A stretch of 53,192 nucleotides of DNA, taken from an uncultured Butyricicoccus sp. (GTDB lineage Bacteria; Bacillota; Clostridia; Oscillospirales; Butyricicoccaceae). The notes under the pieces are model-generated. The model saw only the letters and a program-made list of their open reading frames with translations. It did not search any database and was not told the origin of the DNA. The stretch spans positions 1 through 53,192 of the forward strand of contig NZ_CALWJM010000015.1 in NCBI RefSeq assembly GCF_944381005.1, in the 5' to 3' direction. A program made the translations under genes and the position numbers. Positions 15,860-25,642 of this stretch are shown in pieces. Each line of letters opens with the position of its first letter. Within the stretch, counting starts at the first letter, position 1.

Positions 15860-17197
15860 TTACAGCCCAGCGGTTTTCCATCTCCCACTCCGAAAAAACA
15901 CCACCGAAAGTGCTGTACCTAGCACCCAACCAATGGGATACGACCAGCACACCCCGGCATACCCCATGCGGCACGCCAGCACCAACACATATGCGATGAG
16001 CACGCGCAGCAACAGGTCAGCAAAGGTCGTCGCCATAAACTGCCCCATCGCACCCCCACCACGCAACACACTGTCACAACAGTTCTTGACCGCAATCAAG
16101 AAGTAGAACGGCGCACAGGTGTGCAAAAACTGCATTCCCTCACGGATAATAGCGGCGCGGTCGAGGTCGTCGGCAAACAGTCCAATGATAGGGTCACCGC
16201 ATACCAAAAAAAGGATATTAGCGCACACTGCCACCGCCATTGCAATAAGAATAGATATTTTCAGTCCCTGCCGCACGCGGTCTAGCTTGCCCGCACCGAT
16301 ATTCTGCGAAGCAAACGATGTCAGTGCCGTAGGTAACGTATTCATGGTCATACACGCAAAGGTATGTACTTTGAGCGCGGCCGCAAAGGAAGCAATCGTG
16401 ATTTCTCCGAACGAATTGATAAGCCCTTGCACCAAGAACACGCCCACCGACACAAACGACTGCTGGCACACCGACGGCACGGCAATACGCACCATTTGCG
16501 GTAACATACGGCGGTCAAACCGACGCACTTTTCCGGTGCTCTCCAGCCGCAGTACACGCCGCACAAAGGTTGCCACTGCTAACAGTGAAGCCACTCCCTG
16601 TGCCATAAACGTTGCCCACGCCACGCCCAAAATCCCCCAATGCCACACAATGACCAAAAACAGGTCAAGAGCAATATTGAGCACCGACGAGAACACCAAA
16701 AAACACAGCGGCGTGAAGCTGTCCCCCAGCCCATTAAAGAGTGCAGTTGCTGTATTATATAGGAACAAAAATACCAGTCCAAATAAATAGACTTTCAAAT
16801 ACAGCGATGCGGCGGCAAAAATCTTTTCTGGCGTACCGATAACGCGCAGCAGCGGGTCAGCCACCAGCAAACCGAGCACGGTCAGCACGACTGCCAAAAC
16901 CAGAATAGACAAAATCGCCGTACAGGATGCGGTTTTGACCTCTCCATACTCTTTGCGTCCAAACATCTGCGACACGACCACCGAACAACCAACACTGGCA
17001 CCAGTAGCGAAAGCGATAAACAAAGTAGTGATGGGATAGGACGCGCCAACCGCTGCCAGTGCATTTGCGCTGATGAAGCGCCCGGCAACGATGGTATCCA
17101 CGACCGCATATAGCTGCTGAAAAATCATGCTTACCAACATAGGAAGCGAAAAGGTCACAAGAATTTTCAGCGGTGAACCGGTCGTCATGTCGTTCAT
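15860..17197 (-). CDS. MATE family multidrug/sodium efflux transporter
   Basis: Twelve-helix cation-coupled exporter, 445 residues. ATG at 17197 (MNDMTTGSPLKIL) is chosen over 17218 because AAGGAG lies 7 bases before it. MATE signatures: LPMLVSMIFQQLYAVVDTIVAGRFISANALAAVGASYP near the N-terminus and the matching repeat SFASQNIGAGKLDRVRQG in the second half. The membrane-spanning pattern is regular throughout. Substrate cannot be assigned. Single-gene unit between the Xre pair and glnS. Confidence 0.92.
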   Translation of the reverse strand: MNDMTTGSPLKILVTFSLPMLVSMIFQQLYAVVDTIVAGRFISANALAAVGASYPITTLFIAFATGASVGCSVVVSQMFGRKEYGEVKTASCTAILSILVLAVVLTVLGLLVADPLLRVIGTPEKIFAAASLYLKVYLFGLVFLFLYNTATALFNGLGDSFTPLCFLVFSSVLNIALDLFLVIVWHWGILGVAWATFMAQGVASLLAVATFVRRVLRLESTGKVRRFDRRMLPQMVRIAVPSVCQQSFVSVGVFLVQGLINSFGEITIASFAAALKVHTFACMTMNTLPTALTSFASQNIGAGKLDRVRQGLKISILIAMAVAVCANILFLVCGDPIIGLFADDLDRAAIIREGMQFLHTCAPFYFLIAVKNCCDSVLRGGGAMGQFMATTFADLLLRVLIAYVLVLACRMGYAGVCWSYPIGWVLGTALSVVFFRSGRWKTAGL

Positions 17198-17285
17198 GGG
17201 GTATCTCCTTTGGGGCAATATCGTTGTCTTTTTCTAGTATACGACCAAAATTGACCAGATACAAGCATCATTTACCCCAGGAGAC

Positions 17286-17316
17286 ACAAAAAAGGGCTTC
17301 TTAAACCGAAGCCCTT
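17286..17316 (-). terminator. glnS terminator
   Basis: Minus strand GGGCTTC, loop, GAAGCCC followed by TTTTTTG, about 30 bp after the glnS stop. A tandem TTTTGTCACA (twice, 17316-17335) lies between. Confidence 0.85.
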
Positions 17317-17344
17317 TTGTCACATTTTGTCACATACGCCGTTT

Positions 17345-19006
17345 TTACTTGGCTTGCAGCGTTTTGGCAAAGCTGTCTTTGAGTGTGACGATACGGTTAA
17401 AGCGCCCCGCTTCGGCATCCTTGATAAAATAGCCCATGCGAACAAACTGCATCCGCGTCCCAGCGGGTACATCTGCAATCGACGGTTCCAGCTTACAGCC
17501 GTCCAGCTTTTGCAGCGAATCGGGGTTCAAGAAGTCCAAATAATCCTTGCCTTCGGGCACATCGCCGGTGTTTTCCAGCGTAAACAGGTTATCGTACAGA
17601 TAACACGACGCATCAACCGCATGTGCAGCCGAAACCCAGTGAATCGTCCCCTTGACCTTGCGGCCGTCAGCGGGCATTCCGTTACCGGTTTCTAAGTCGG
17701 CTGTGCAGCGCAGTTCGACAACCTCGCCGTTTTCATCCTGAATGACCTCGTTGCACTTGACAATATAAGCACCCATCAGACGTACTTCCCCGTCGGGCTT
17801 GAGGCGCTGGAACTTGGGTGGCGGCACCAGTGCAAAATCGCTCTTTTCAATATACAGTTCACGGGTGAACGGCACATCGCGGGTACCTGCGCTCTCATCC
17901 TTGGGATTGTTGGGCAGCGTGAATACCTCGGTTTTATCTTCGGGATAGTTGGTAATCACCATCTTAATCGGCTCGGTAACTGCCATACGGCGGATTGCCG
18001 TTTCGTTCAGCTCCTCACGGATGCAATGTTCGAGCAGGCGAATATCAACCAGCGAATTTGCTTTGGCAATACCCGCTCGCTTGACGAAGTCCAGAATTGC
18101 CGACGGCGTATAACCGCGGCGGCGCAGACCGCACAAAGTGGGCATACGCGGGTCGTCCCAGCCCTCTACATGGTGTTCAAACACCAGTTGACGCAGATAG
18201 CGCTTGGACATAACCGTATTGGTCACATTCAGCCGGGCAAATTCGCGCTGCTTGGGGTGGTGCGGCAGCGGGCAGTTGTCCACAACCCACTCATACAGCG
18301 GGCGATGGTTTTCAAACTCAATCGAGCACATAGAATGTGTAATGCCTTCCAGTGCATCCTGAATGGGGTGTGCGAAGTCGTACAGCGGATAAATGCACCA
18401 CTTGTCCCCTTGTCTGTGGTGATGGGCGCGCACAATGCGGTAAATGGCGGGGTCGCGCATGTTCATGTTGGGCGAAGCCATGTCAATCTTGGCGCGCAGC
18501 GTCTTAGAGCCATCCGGGAACTTGCCCGCGCGCATATCCTCAAACAACTGCAAGTTCTCCTCTACCGAGCGGTCACGGTACGGGCTGTTTTTGCCCGGCT
18601 CGGTCAGCGTACCGCGATATTCACGGATTTCGTCCTGTGTCAGGTCGCAGACATAGGCCTTACCCGCCTTGATGAGCGCAACCGCGCAGTCATAGCAGGT
18701 TTCAAAGTAGTCCGAGCCGTAGAAAATGCCGCCGTTGGGCATTTCGCCGGTCAACCACTGAATGTCCTCCTGGATAGACTGTACATACTCGTCATCTTCG
18801 CGCACCGGATTGGTGTCATCAAAGCGCAGATTGAACTTGCCGCCATATTTCTTGGCAATCGACCAGTTGATATAAATGGCTTTTGCCGAGCCAATGTGCA
18901 GATAGCCATTCGGCTCAGGCGGGAAACGGGTGTGGATTTGCTCGGTCAGACCGGCTGCAATATCGGCATCAATGATGTCGGTCAGGAAATTTTTCACTTC
19001 TTCCAT
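17345..19006 (-). CDS. glnS: Glutaminyl-tRNA synthetase
   Basis: Charges tRNA-Gln directly. 553 residues. Class I motifs: [17 protein letters not shown] (HIGH) and TVMSKRYL (KMSKS). GlnRS is not universal in Firmicutes; many rely on GatCAB instead, and gatCAB is also in this window. Start follows a G5 Shine-Dalgarno about 12 bases upstream. It lies 62 bp after gltX and probably shares its transcript. Confidence 0.95.
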   Translation of the reverse strand: MEEVKNFLTDIIDADIAAGLTEQIHTRFPPEPNGYLHIGSAKAIYINWSIAKKYGGKFNLRFDDTNPVREDDEYVQSIQEDIQWLTGEMPNGGIFYGSDYFETCYDCAVALIKAGKAYVCDLTQDEIREYRGTLTEPGKNSPYRDRSVEENLQLFEDMRAGKFPDGSKTLRAKIDMASPNMNMRDPAIYRIVRAHHHRQGDKWCIYPLYDFAHPIQDALEGITHSMCSIEFENHRPLYEWVVDNCPLPHHPKQREFARLNVTNTVMSKRYLRQLVFEHHVEGWDDPRMPTLCGLRRRGYTPSAILDFVKRAGIAKANSLVDIRLLEHCIREELNETAIRRMAVTEPIKMVITNYPEDKTEVFTLPNNPKDESAGTRDVPFTRELYIEKSDFALVPPPKFQRLKPDGEVRLMGAYIVKCNEVIQDENGEVVELRCTADLETGNGMPADGRKVKGTIHWVSAAHAVDASCYLYDNLFTLENTGDVPEGKDYLDFLNPDSLQKLDGCKLEPSIADVPAGTRMQFVRMGYFIKDAEAGRFNRIVTLKDSFAKTLQAK

Positions 19007-19068
19007 GAATTCAAATAACCCCCTTGGTCATGATTTTCATATCATAAAATGATGGCGAATGGACACGG

Positions 19069-20724
19069 TCATCCCAGTGCTGCAATGCACTGTTCCAAAC
19101 GCGCCTTGACCTGTTCAGCGCCCATAATGTGCATAACGCTCTGCATATCGGGTGCGTTTTGACGACCCGCAACCGCGATGCGCACAACCATCGACACATC
19201 TCCGACATGTCCCTTATACTGGTCGGGGTTCTGCTTGTACGCCTTGGTTTCGGCGGCGAAGCCGTGCTGTGCCGCAAGCGCCTTCATCTTTTCAAAGAAG
19301 CCGTCAGGTGTGTCATTCGGGTCAAACTGTGCCTTAAACTCGGTCAAAATCGCCTTGGCATCATCCTTGGAAACGTGTTCGGGCAAGGTGTAATCGGGCT
19401 GGAACAGTTCGTCAAACAGAAAGTCCATGTAGGGCTTAACATCCGACCACAGCGCCAAATCCTTACGCGGTTTTTTGCCGCCTCTGCCGATGGCAAGGAA
19501 CGCGCGGGACTTGTCCGGCTCACGGGTAAACAGCGCATGGAAATCTGGGTCATTGTGTGCGCTCCACGCGGCAACCGCGTCATAGACCTGTTCGGCTGTC
19601 ATGCGCGAGATAACGTTCTTGGACACATCCCCCAATTTGTCAATGTCGAACAGTGCGCCCGAACCGCTCATTTTCTTGGTTGAGAACGGGAAATCGTTCA
19701 TGGGCTTGTCAGGATTTGCGCGGCGCCACTCCTCGAAGTTGGAGTTCAAAAGCGTCATCAGGTATTCCAGCACGCTGGGTGCAGGGTAGCCTTGCTGGTT
19801 GTAGAAGGTCAGTGCAAGTTCAGGGTCTTTGCGCTTGGACAGCTTACGCTTGGAACCGGTCTGTTCGTCAATCTTCATCAGTTGGGCGGTGTGAGCATAC
19901 TTGGGTGCCTTCCAGCCCATTGCGCGAAACAGCTGCAAGTGTACAGGCAGGGTTGCCAGCCATTCTTCACCACGCACGACCACGGTTGTACCCATCAGGT
20001 GGTCATCTACAACATGGGCAAAGTGATAGGTCGGGATACCATCCGACTTCAGAATAACAACATCTTGGTCATTCTCGGTGACTTCCATCTTGCCCTTGAC
20101 CAAATCTTCATGTTTGACCTTATGTTCAATGCTGCCCTCCGAGCGGAAGCGCACGACATAGGGTGTGCCCTTTGCCAGTTCGGCTTCAATGTCCTCCATC
20201 GGACGGTCACGCCACACGGCATATTTTCCATAATAGCCAAAGTTCTCCTTAGCAGCTTCCTGTTGCTGGCGCATAGCGGCCAGTTCTTCCTCGGTTGCGA
20301 AGCAGGGATATGCCAGACCGCGCTGCACGAGCGATTTTACAAAGGTCTGATAGATTTCGGCGCGCTGGGACTGACGATAAGGGCCATAGTCGCCGCGCTC
20401 ACCGTCCAGCGTTGCGCCCTCGTCAAAAGGCAAACCGAACGCCGAAAAGGCATCAATGATGGTCTGTACGCCGCCCTCGACCTCACGTTTTTTATCAGTG
20501 TCCTCAATGCGCAGATAGAACACGCCGCCCGACTGATGCGCCAGCCGTTCATCGACCAGTGCGCCGTACAGGTTGCCTAGGTGCATAAAGCCGGTGGGAC
20601 TCGGGCCCATACGGGTGACTTTCGCGCCTTCGGGCAGTTGCCGTGCCGGGTATTGCGCCAGAATATCCTCCGGGGTTTTGTGGATATGCGGAAACAGCTT
20701 GTCCGCAAGCAGCATATAATCCAT
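19069..20724 (-). CDS. gltX: Glutamyl-tRNA synthetase
   Basis: 551 residues. HIGH-type motif in RMGPSPTGFMHLGNLYGAL, with Glu-binding RIEDTDKKRE, and KMSKS-type KRKLSKRKDPE. The HIGH motif begins about residue 40, after an N-terminal extension (MDYMLLADKLFPHIHKTPED) common in clostridial enzymes. Start follows GGAGATGGAG. The promoter TTGCAA-18-TACAAT is at 20829-20800. The roughly 70-base leader holds a hairpin TGCCTGC/GCAGGCA followed by TTTTT, a possible attenuator, but no T-box. First gene of gltX-glnS. Confidence 0.94.
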   Translation of the reverse strand: MDYMLLADKLFPHIHKTPEDILAQYPARQLPEGAKVTRMGPSPTGFMHLGNLYGALVDERLAHQSGGVFYLRIEDTDKKREVEGGVQTIIDAFSAFGLPFDEGATLDGERGDYGPYRQSQRAEIYQTFVKSLVQRGLAYPCFATEEELAAMRQQQEAAKENFGYYGKYAVWRDRPMEDIEAELAKGTPYVVRFRSEGSIEHKVKHEDLVKGKMEVTENDQDVVILKSDGIPTYHFAHVVDDHLMGTTVVVRGEEWLATLPVHLQLFRAMGWKAPKYAHTAQLMKIDEQTGSKRKLSKRKDPELALTFYNQQGYPAPSVLEYLMTLLNSNFEEWRRANPDKPMNDFPFSTKKMSGSGALFDIDKLGDVSKNVISRMTAEQVYDAVAAWSAHNDPDFHALFTREPDKSRAFLAIGRGGKKPRKDLALWSDVKPYMDFLFDELFQPDYTLPEHVSKDDAKAILTEFKAQFDPNDTPDGFFEKMKALAAQHGFAAETKAYKQNPDQYKGHVGDVSMVVRIAVAGRQNAPDMQSVMHIMGAEQVKARLEQCIAALG

Positions 20725-20799
20725 GGTATCGCTCCATCTCCAAATTTAAAAACTGTGCCTGCTACGCACACAGGGCGCAGGCATCGTCTATTCCGGTAT

Positions 20800-20829
20800 A
20801 TTGTACCATACTTTCCCGGCACATTGCAA
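20800..20829 (-). promoter_or_regulatory. gltX promoter
   Basis: Minus strand TTGCAA (20829-20824), 18 bp, TACAAT (20805-20800). Confidence 0.7.
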
Positions 20830-20858
20830 GGCGGCACAGGCGGTCACAGGCGGTTTTA
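20829..20858. repeat. Three AGGCGG repeats in 10-bp phase upstream of gltX
   Basis: AGGCGGCAC, AGGCGGTCAC and AGGCGGTTTT follow each other at a 10-bp period starting at the edge of the gltX -35. One helical turn per unit puts all copies on the same DNA face, which suits an activator or repressor. No known box was recognised. Confidence 0.45.
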
Positions 20859-20933
20859 AGGCATAAAATTTACCAGTACACCGTCCATATCGCGCAAATC
20901 CGCCCCCACTGTCCAACCCGATGCAGATTGCTC

Positions 20934-20962
20934 TTGAGGGATACGCAAAAATAGAGTAAAAT
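20934..20962 (+). promoter_or_regulatory. Promoter of the SprA-like gene
   Basis: TTGAGG (20934-20939), 17 bp, TAAAAT (20957-20962), 39 bp before the start codon. Confidence 0.62.
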
Positions 20963-21001
20963 AAAAATAGAAAAATCTGATAAAAAGAAAGGGTGAGAAT
21001 T

Positions 21002-21706
21002 ATGTTTGGCTTGAATGCTGTCAGCATGAACACCAACCGTGCCTATGCGTCCAGTGCGCTTTACAAGGCCAGTGCTGCGCGCAGTACCGCGCCAGTCAGC
21101 GCAGTCGCCCCTGCTGAGACTACCGCAGTCCCTCCAGTACCTGCGGTTGCTTCGGTGAAAAATGCTGCACAGGCTGTACCACAGGATGCCCACCAGCTAC
21201 CCACACAGCGGCTTGGCGCAGACCCAGTCGAAATGGCCGTGCGTGGCCGCATCCAGTATGTTGATGAGGAAGGGATGCCGTTATCCCAATCTACCTCCCC
21301 GTTAACCGGAGAAGCAGAGGTATCCGAAGCCAAGTCGGCACAAGAAGTCATGGAGGAAAGCCAGTGCCAGACCTGTAAGGAACGCAAATATCAGGACGGC
21401 TCAGACGACCCCGGCGTGTCCTACAAGACACCGACTACCATCGCGCCCGAACAGGCTGCCACCGCCGTGCGCAGCCATGAACAGGAACATGTCGTGCGTG
21501 AGCAATCCAAAGCACAACGCGAAGGCCGCGAAGTTGTCAGCCAGTCGGTCACGATGCACACCGCTATCTGTCCGGAGTGCGGCCGCACCTATATTTCGGG
21601 CGGCACGACCCGCACGACAACCCGCGCAGAAAACCCAGCACAGAATCTTGCACAGCGCTATCAGCAGGCAGAGCAGGCTCCCAGCCTGTTTGAAGCCATT
21701 GCATAA
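21002..21706 (+). CDS. SprA-related putative metalloprotease-like protein
   Basis: 234 residues from ATG at 21002, preceded by AAAGGG at 8 bases. Residues 1-120 are low-complexity, rich in Ala/Val/Pro. The conserved C-terminal half has CQTCKERKYQDGSDDPGVSYKTP, then SHEQEHVVREQSKAQREGREVVSQSV with an HEQEH (HExxH) zinc-protease-like motif, then CPECGRTYISGG. This matches the SprA-related/CJM1_0395-like family as I remember it; function there is unknown. No signal peptide is evident. Two CxxC pairs plus HExxH suggest one or two metal sites. Own promoter and terminator, so it is monocistronic. Confidence 0.75.
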   Translation: MFGLNAVSMNTNRAYASSALYKASAARSTAPVSAVAPAETTAVPPVPAVASVKNAAQAVPQDAHQLPTQRLGADPVEMAVRGRIQYVDEEGMPLSQSTSPLTGEAEVSEAKSAQEVMEESQCQTCKERKYQDGSDDPGVSYKTPTTIAPEQAATAVRSHEQEHVVREQSKAQREGREVVSQSVTMHTAICPECGRTYISGGTTRTTTRAENPAQNLAQRYQQAEQAPSLFEAIA

Positions 21707-21712
21707 CCGCAC

Positions 21713-21744
21713 AAAAAAGGGCACACAACCGTGTGCCCTTTTTT
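21713..21744. terminator. Bidirectional terminator
   Basis: AAAAAAGGGCACAC, loop AACC, GTGTGCCCTTTTTT. Symmetric A and T runs let it end both the SprA-like gene and the minus-strand GH1 gene. Confidence 0.9.
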
Positions 21745-21755
21745 GTTATGCCTTT

Positions 21756-23234
<1,479 letters not shown>

Positions 23235-25337
23235 TTATTTGTGTACTGCCAGAAGTGGTGCACCCGCTGCAATCGTGCCAGATGTCTGCTGTACCGCAAC
23301 ATCATCCACGTCATCCGCATTGGTGACTAGTACCGGTGTAATGGGGTCAAATTCCTTTGCAATCTCATCCAAGTCGAACACAATCAACAGGTCACCGGCT
23401 TTGACTGTATCGCCCGCCTTGACCTTGGCTTCAAAATGCTTGCCGCCAAGATTGACCGTCTCCAGTCCAATGTGAATGAGCACTTCCACGCCGTCAGCCT
23501 GTTCCAAGCAGATAGCATGTTTGGTTTCAAAGATAGACGATACCGTACCATCAAACGGGGCGTATAACTTGCCTTCAGTAGGTACAATCGCCACACCCTG
23601 ACCCAAAATACCACCAGAGAAAGTCGGGTCATTGACCTCAGACAGCGCTTTCACTTCACCGTTGAGCGGTGCGCCGATGATGCACTGTACGCCCGTGCCA
23701 GTAGTGGAACCAGATGCTTTCGCCGCGCTTGTTGCCAGTGCCGATTCGGTCACAGGTTCAGCTTTTTCATCGCAGCCAACAATTTGAATCAGCACAATCG
23801 TGATAATGATGGTAGCTGCTACGCCAATCATCATGCCAGTGAACGAAGTGGGATTGTCATTGCTGATAGCGTTGACCGTGGTGAGCAGACCGGGCAGACC
23901 GGCGTAAACATAGTACATGGAATGGAAGAAACTGATGATGATAGCACCGATTGCGCCGCCGATGCAGCCACAAATGAACGGCTTTTTCAGGCGCAGGGTA
24001 ACACCGTAAATCGCCGGTTCAGTGATGCCGAAGATACCAGTCAGACCAGCAGACAGCGATACATTTTTAATGTCACTCTTTTTGGTCTTGAGGAATACGC
24101 CGAAGCAAGCGGCAGCCTGTGCGATAACGGCGCAGGTCTGAAAGGCTTGGAACGAGTCACAGCCGTTGTTTGCGAAGTTTGCCATAACCATCGGGGTAAC
24201 GCCCCAGTGAACGCCGAAGATAACGATAACCTGCCAGATACCGCCTACAATCGCGGCTGCCAGCACAGGCACATTGTTCACAAGGAAGTTATAACCGACT
24301 GCAATCGCATTTGCCACATTGTCCGAGATAGGGCCAATGACCAAAATGGTCGCAGGCACCATAATCAACATGCACAGGAACGGGGTTGCCAGTGCCTTGA
24401 TGACATCGGGCAGAATCTTGTTGAGAAAGCGTTCCAGATACGCCAGCACCAGCACCAAAAACAGCGGGGGCAGTACGGTCGAAGTATACGTCGTGCCTGC
24501 CAAATCAAAAATCGAAAATTTAATGGTTTCGCCTTCGGAAATGCGCGCCGCAATGGCAGACCAATCAGGGTTAACCAGTGCACAGCAACAGGCGACTGCA
24601 ATATATGTATTACATTTAAAATGTTTGGATGCCGTGATAGCGATAAAGATAGGCAGGAACGTGAACGGCGTCCAAGAGATGAAACTGATAACCGAATAGG
24701 TTCCTGTCTCAGCAAAAGCTGGGGCAAACTGATTGATGATGATTAAGCAGCCCTGAATCAGACCAGCAGCAGCAAGGATGTAAACAAAGGGGGCAAAGAC
24801 TGCCGACATCGTTGCAATGATGCGGTTGCCGATACTCTGCTTGACTTCGGGCTGCTCGGTCGTGTCAATGTTCAGAATCTGGCTCAGTTCGTTGTAAACA
24901 TCCTTGGCGTGAGTACCGATAACGATTTGGTACTGTCTACCCTTTTCAAATTCTTTGGGATAAACTGTGCGCAACTCCCAATACAATACGCTCCGAAAAT
25001 TGAGTCCGCGCCGAAAGCGGTCAATCGCAAAGTCGATATGGTCAGTGAGCGTAATGTAAATATTTTTCTTTAGGTCATTGTCCAAATGGGCACGGGCGTA
25101 ATCGACAATCTTCGCACTGACGCGAATGGATTCCATTTGCACCTCAAGAAACAACTGTTTGAGCCGTGCGGTTGAACTTGCGGTATCCATGCGGAAAATC
25201 TTTTCAATCTTGTCGGTTTCAACCGGCTGACCGGGTTTTTGCTTCCAACCAATTCCGGTACCGACAATAATAATTTCCTGCCCATCTTCATCATTTGATG
25301 TGATGACATTGTTGTTTAAAATCTTTTTGACAACCAC
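23235..25337 (-). CDS. LicT/BglG antiterminator (CAT-PRD1 part) fused to beta-glucoside PTS EIIB(partial)-EIIC-EIIA
   Basis: 700 residues from GTG at 25337, placed 9 bases after GGGGAGGA; this gives MVVKKILNNNVI, the normal LicT/BglG beginning. Residues 1-55 are the RNA-binding CAT domain. Residues about 65-130 are the first part of PRD1, with its conserved His100 (TLTDHIDFAI). At about 130-134 (YPKEF/EKGRQYQIVIG, near base 24945) the protein passes straight into the last third of an EIIB domain. The EIIB N-terminus with its phosphorylated Cys (HCxTRLRF) is absent, as are the end of PRD1 and all of PRD2. EIIC follows (about 165-520, with GITEPAIYG), then EIIA (about 560-700, active His in LIHIGLETV). 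In relatives licT and bglP are separate neighbouring genes, so an in-frame deletion of roughly 0.6 kb joined them, or the assembly did. Without the EIIB Cys, phosphotransfer would need another EIIB. Confidence 0.85.
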   Translation of the reverse strand: MVVKKILNNNVITSNDEDGQEIIIVGTGIGWKQKPGQPVETDKIEKIFRMDTASSTARLKQLFLEVQMESIRVSAKIVDYARAHLDNDLKKNIYITLTDHIDFAIDRFRRGLNFRSVLYWELRTVYPKEFEKGRQYQIVIGTHAKDVYNELSQILNIDTTEQPEVKQSIGNRIIATMSAVFAPFVYILAAAGLIQGCLIIINQFAPAFAETGTYSVISFISWTPFTFLPIFIAITASKHFKCNTYIAVACCCALVNPDWSAIAARISEGETIKFSIFDLAGTTYTSTVLPPLFLVLVLAYLERFLNKILPDVIKALATPFLCMLIMVPATILVIGPISDNVANAIAVGYNFLVNNVPVLAAAIVGGIWQVIVIFGVHWGVTPMVMANFANNGCDSFQAFQTCAVIAQAAACFGVFLKTKKSDIKNVSLSAGLTGIFGITEPAIYGVTLRLKKPFICGCIGGAIGAIIISFFHSMYYVYAGLPGLLTTVNAISNDNPTSFTGMMIGVAATIIITIVLIQIVGCDEKAEPVTESALATSAAKASGSTTGTGVQCIIGAPLNGEVKALSEVNDPTFSGGILGQGVAIVPTEGKLYAPFDGTVSSIFETKHAICLEQADGVEVLIHIGLETVNLGGKHFEAKVKAGDTVKAGDLLIVFDLDEIAKEFDPITPVLVTNADDVDDVAVQQTSGTIAAGAPLLAVHK

Positions 25338-25365
25338 CTTGGTTTGTCCTCCCCCATTTTTTGCA

Positions 25366-25452
25366 ATAAAAAATACCAAACAAATAACAGCTACGCAAAA
25401 TCACACGCATTTGATAAAAAGCGCATTTTTGCGGCTATCATTGTTTGGTATT
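25366..25452 (-). terminator. Leader terminator overlapping the RAT
   Basis: On the minus strand AATACCAAACAA (25452-25441) pairs perfectly with TTGTTTGGTATT (25383-25372), followed by TTTTATT. The 57-base loop has a weaker inner stem (GCCGCAAAAAT with ATTTTGCGTAGC). Its 5' arm shares six bases with the RAT, so the two structures exclude each other. Confidence 0.72.
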
Positions 25453-25475
25453 GCCTGATTCAACAGTAACAAGCC
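25447..25475 (-). promoter_or_regulatory. Ribonucleic antiterminator (RAT), LicT/BglG type
   Basis: A 29-base element on the minus strand: GG-TTGTTACTG in the 5' half and CAGGCAA-ACC in the 3' half match the known LicT RAT, differing mainly in the loop. It starts about 22 bases after the predicted transcription start and overlaps the terminator arm. It indicates operon control by a LicT-type CAT domain, the same domain now fused to the transporter downstream. Confidence 0.85.
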
Positions 25476-25502
25476 AAAAGCCATCTTAAATTTGCTAAAA
25501 AT

Positions 25503-25531
25503 AGTGTAACAAACGGCTGCGCATTTGACAA
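25503..25531 (-). promoter_or_regulatory. Promoter of the beta-glucoside operon
   Basis: Minus strand TTGTCA (25531-25526), 17 bp, TACACT (25508-25503). Confidence 0.7.
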
Positions 25532-25642
25532 GAGGATTTGTACCTATAAAAGCACTTTCTCCCTTTTGCATATTTATCCAAAAATCCCTTTGTATAAAAT
25601 GCCCAATTTCCTTGTATCTGCACACCTTTCTTTTGATTCCGG

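Noticed and set aside
20725..20800. T-box leader before gltX
   Set aside because: No specifier loop, AGGGTGGNACCGCG core or long leader; only one simple hairpin.
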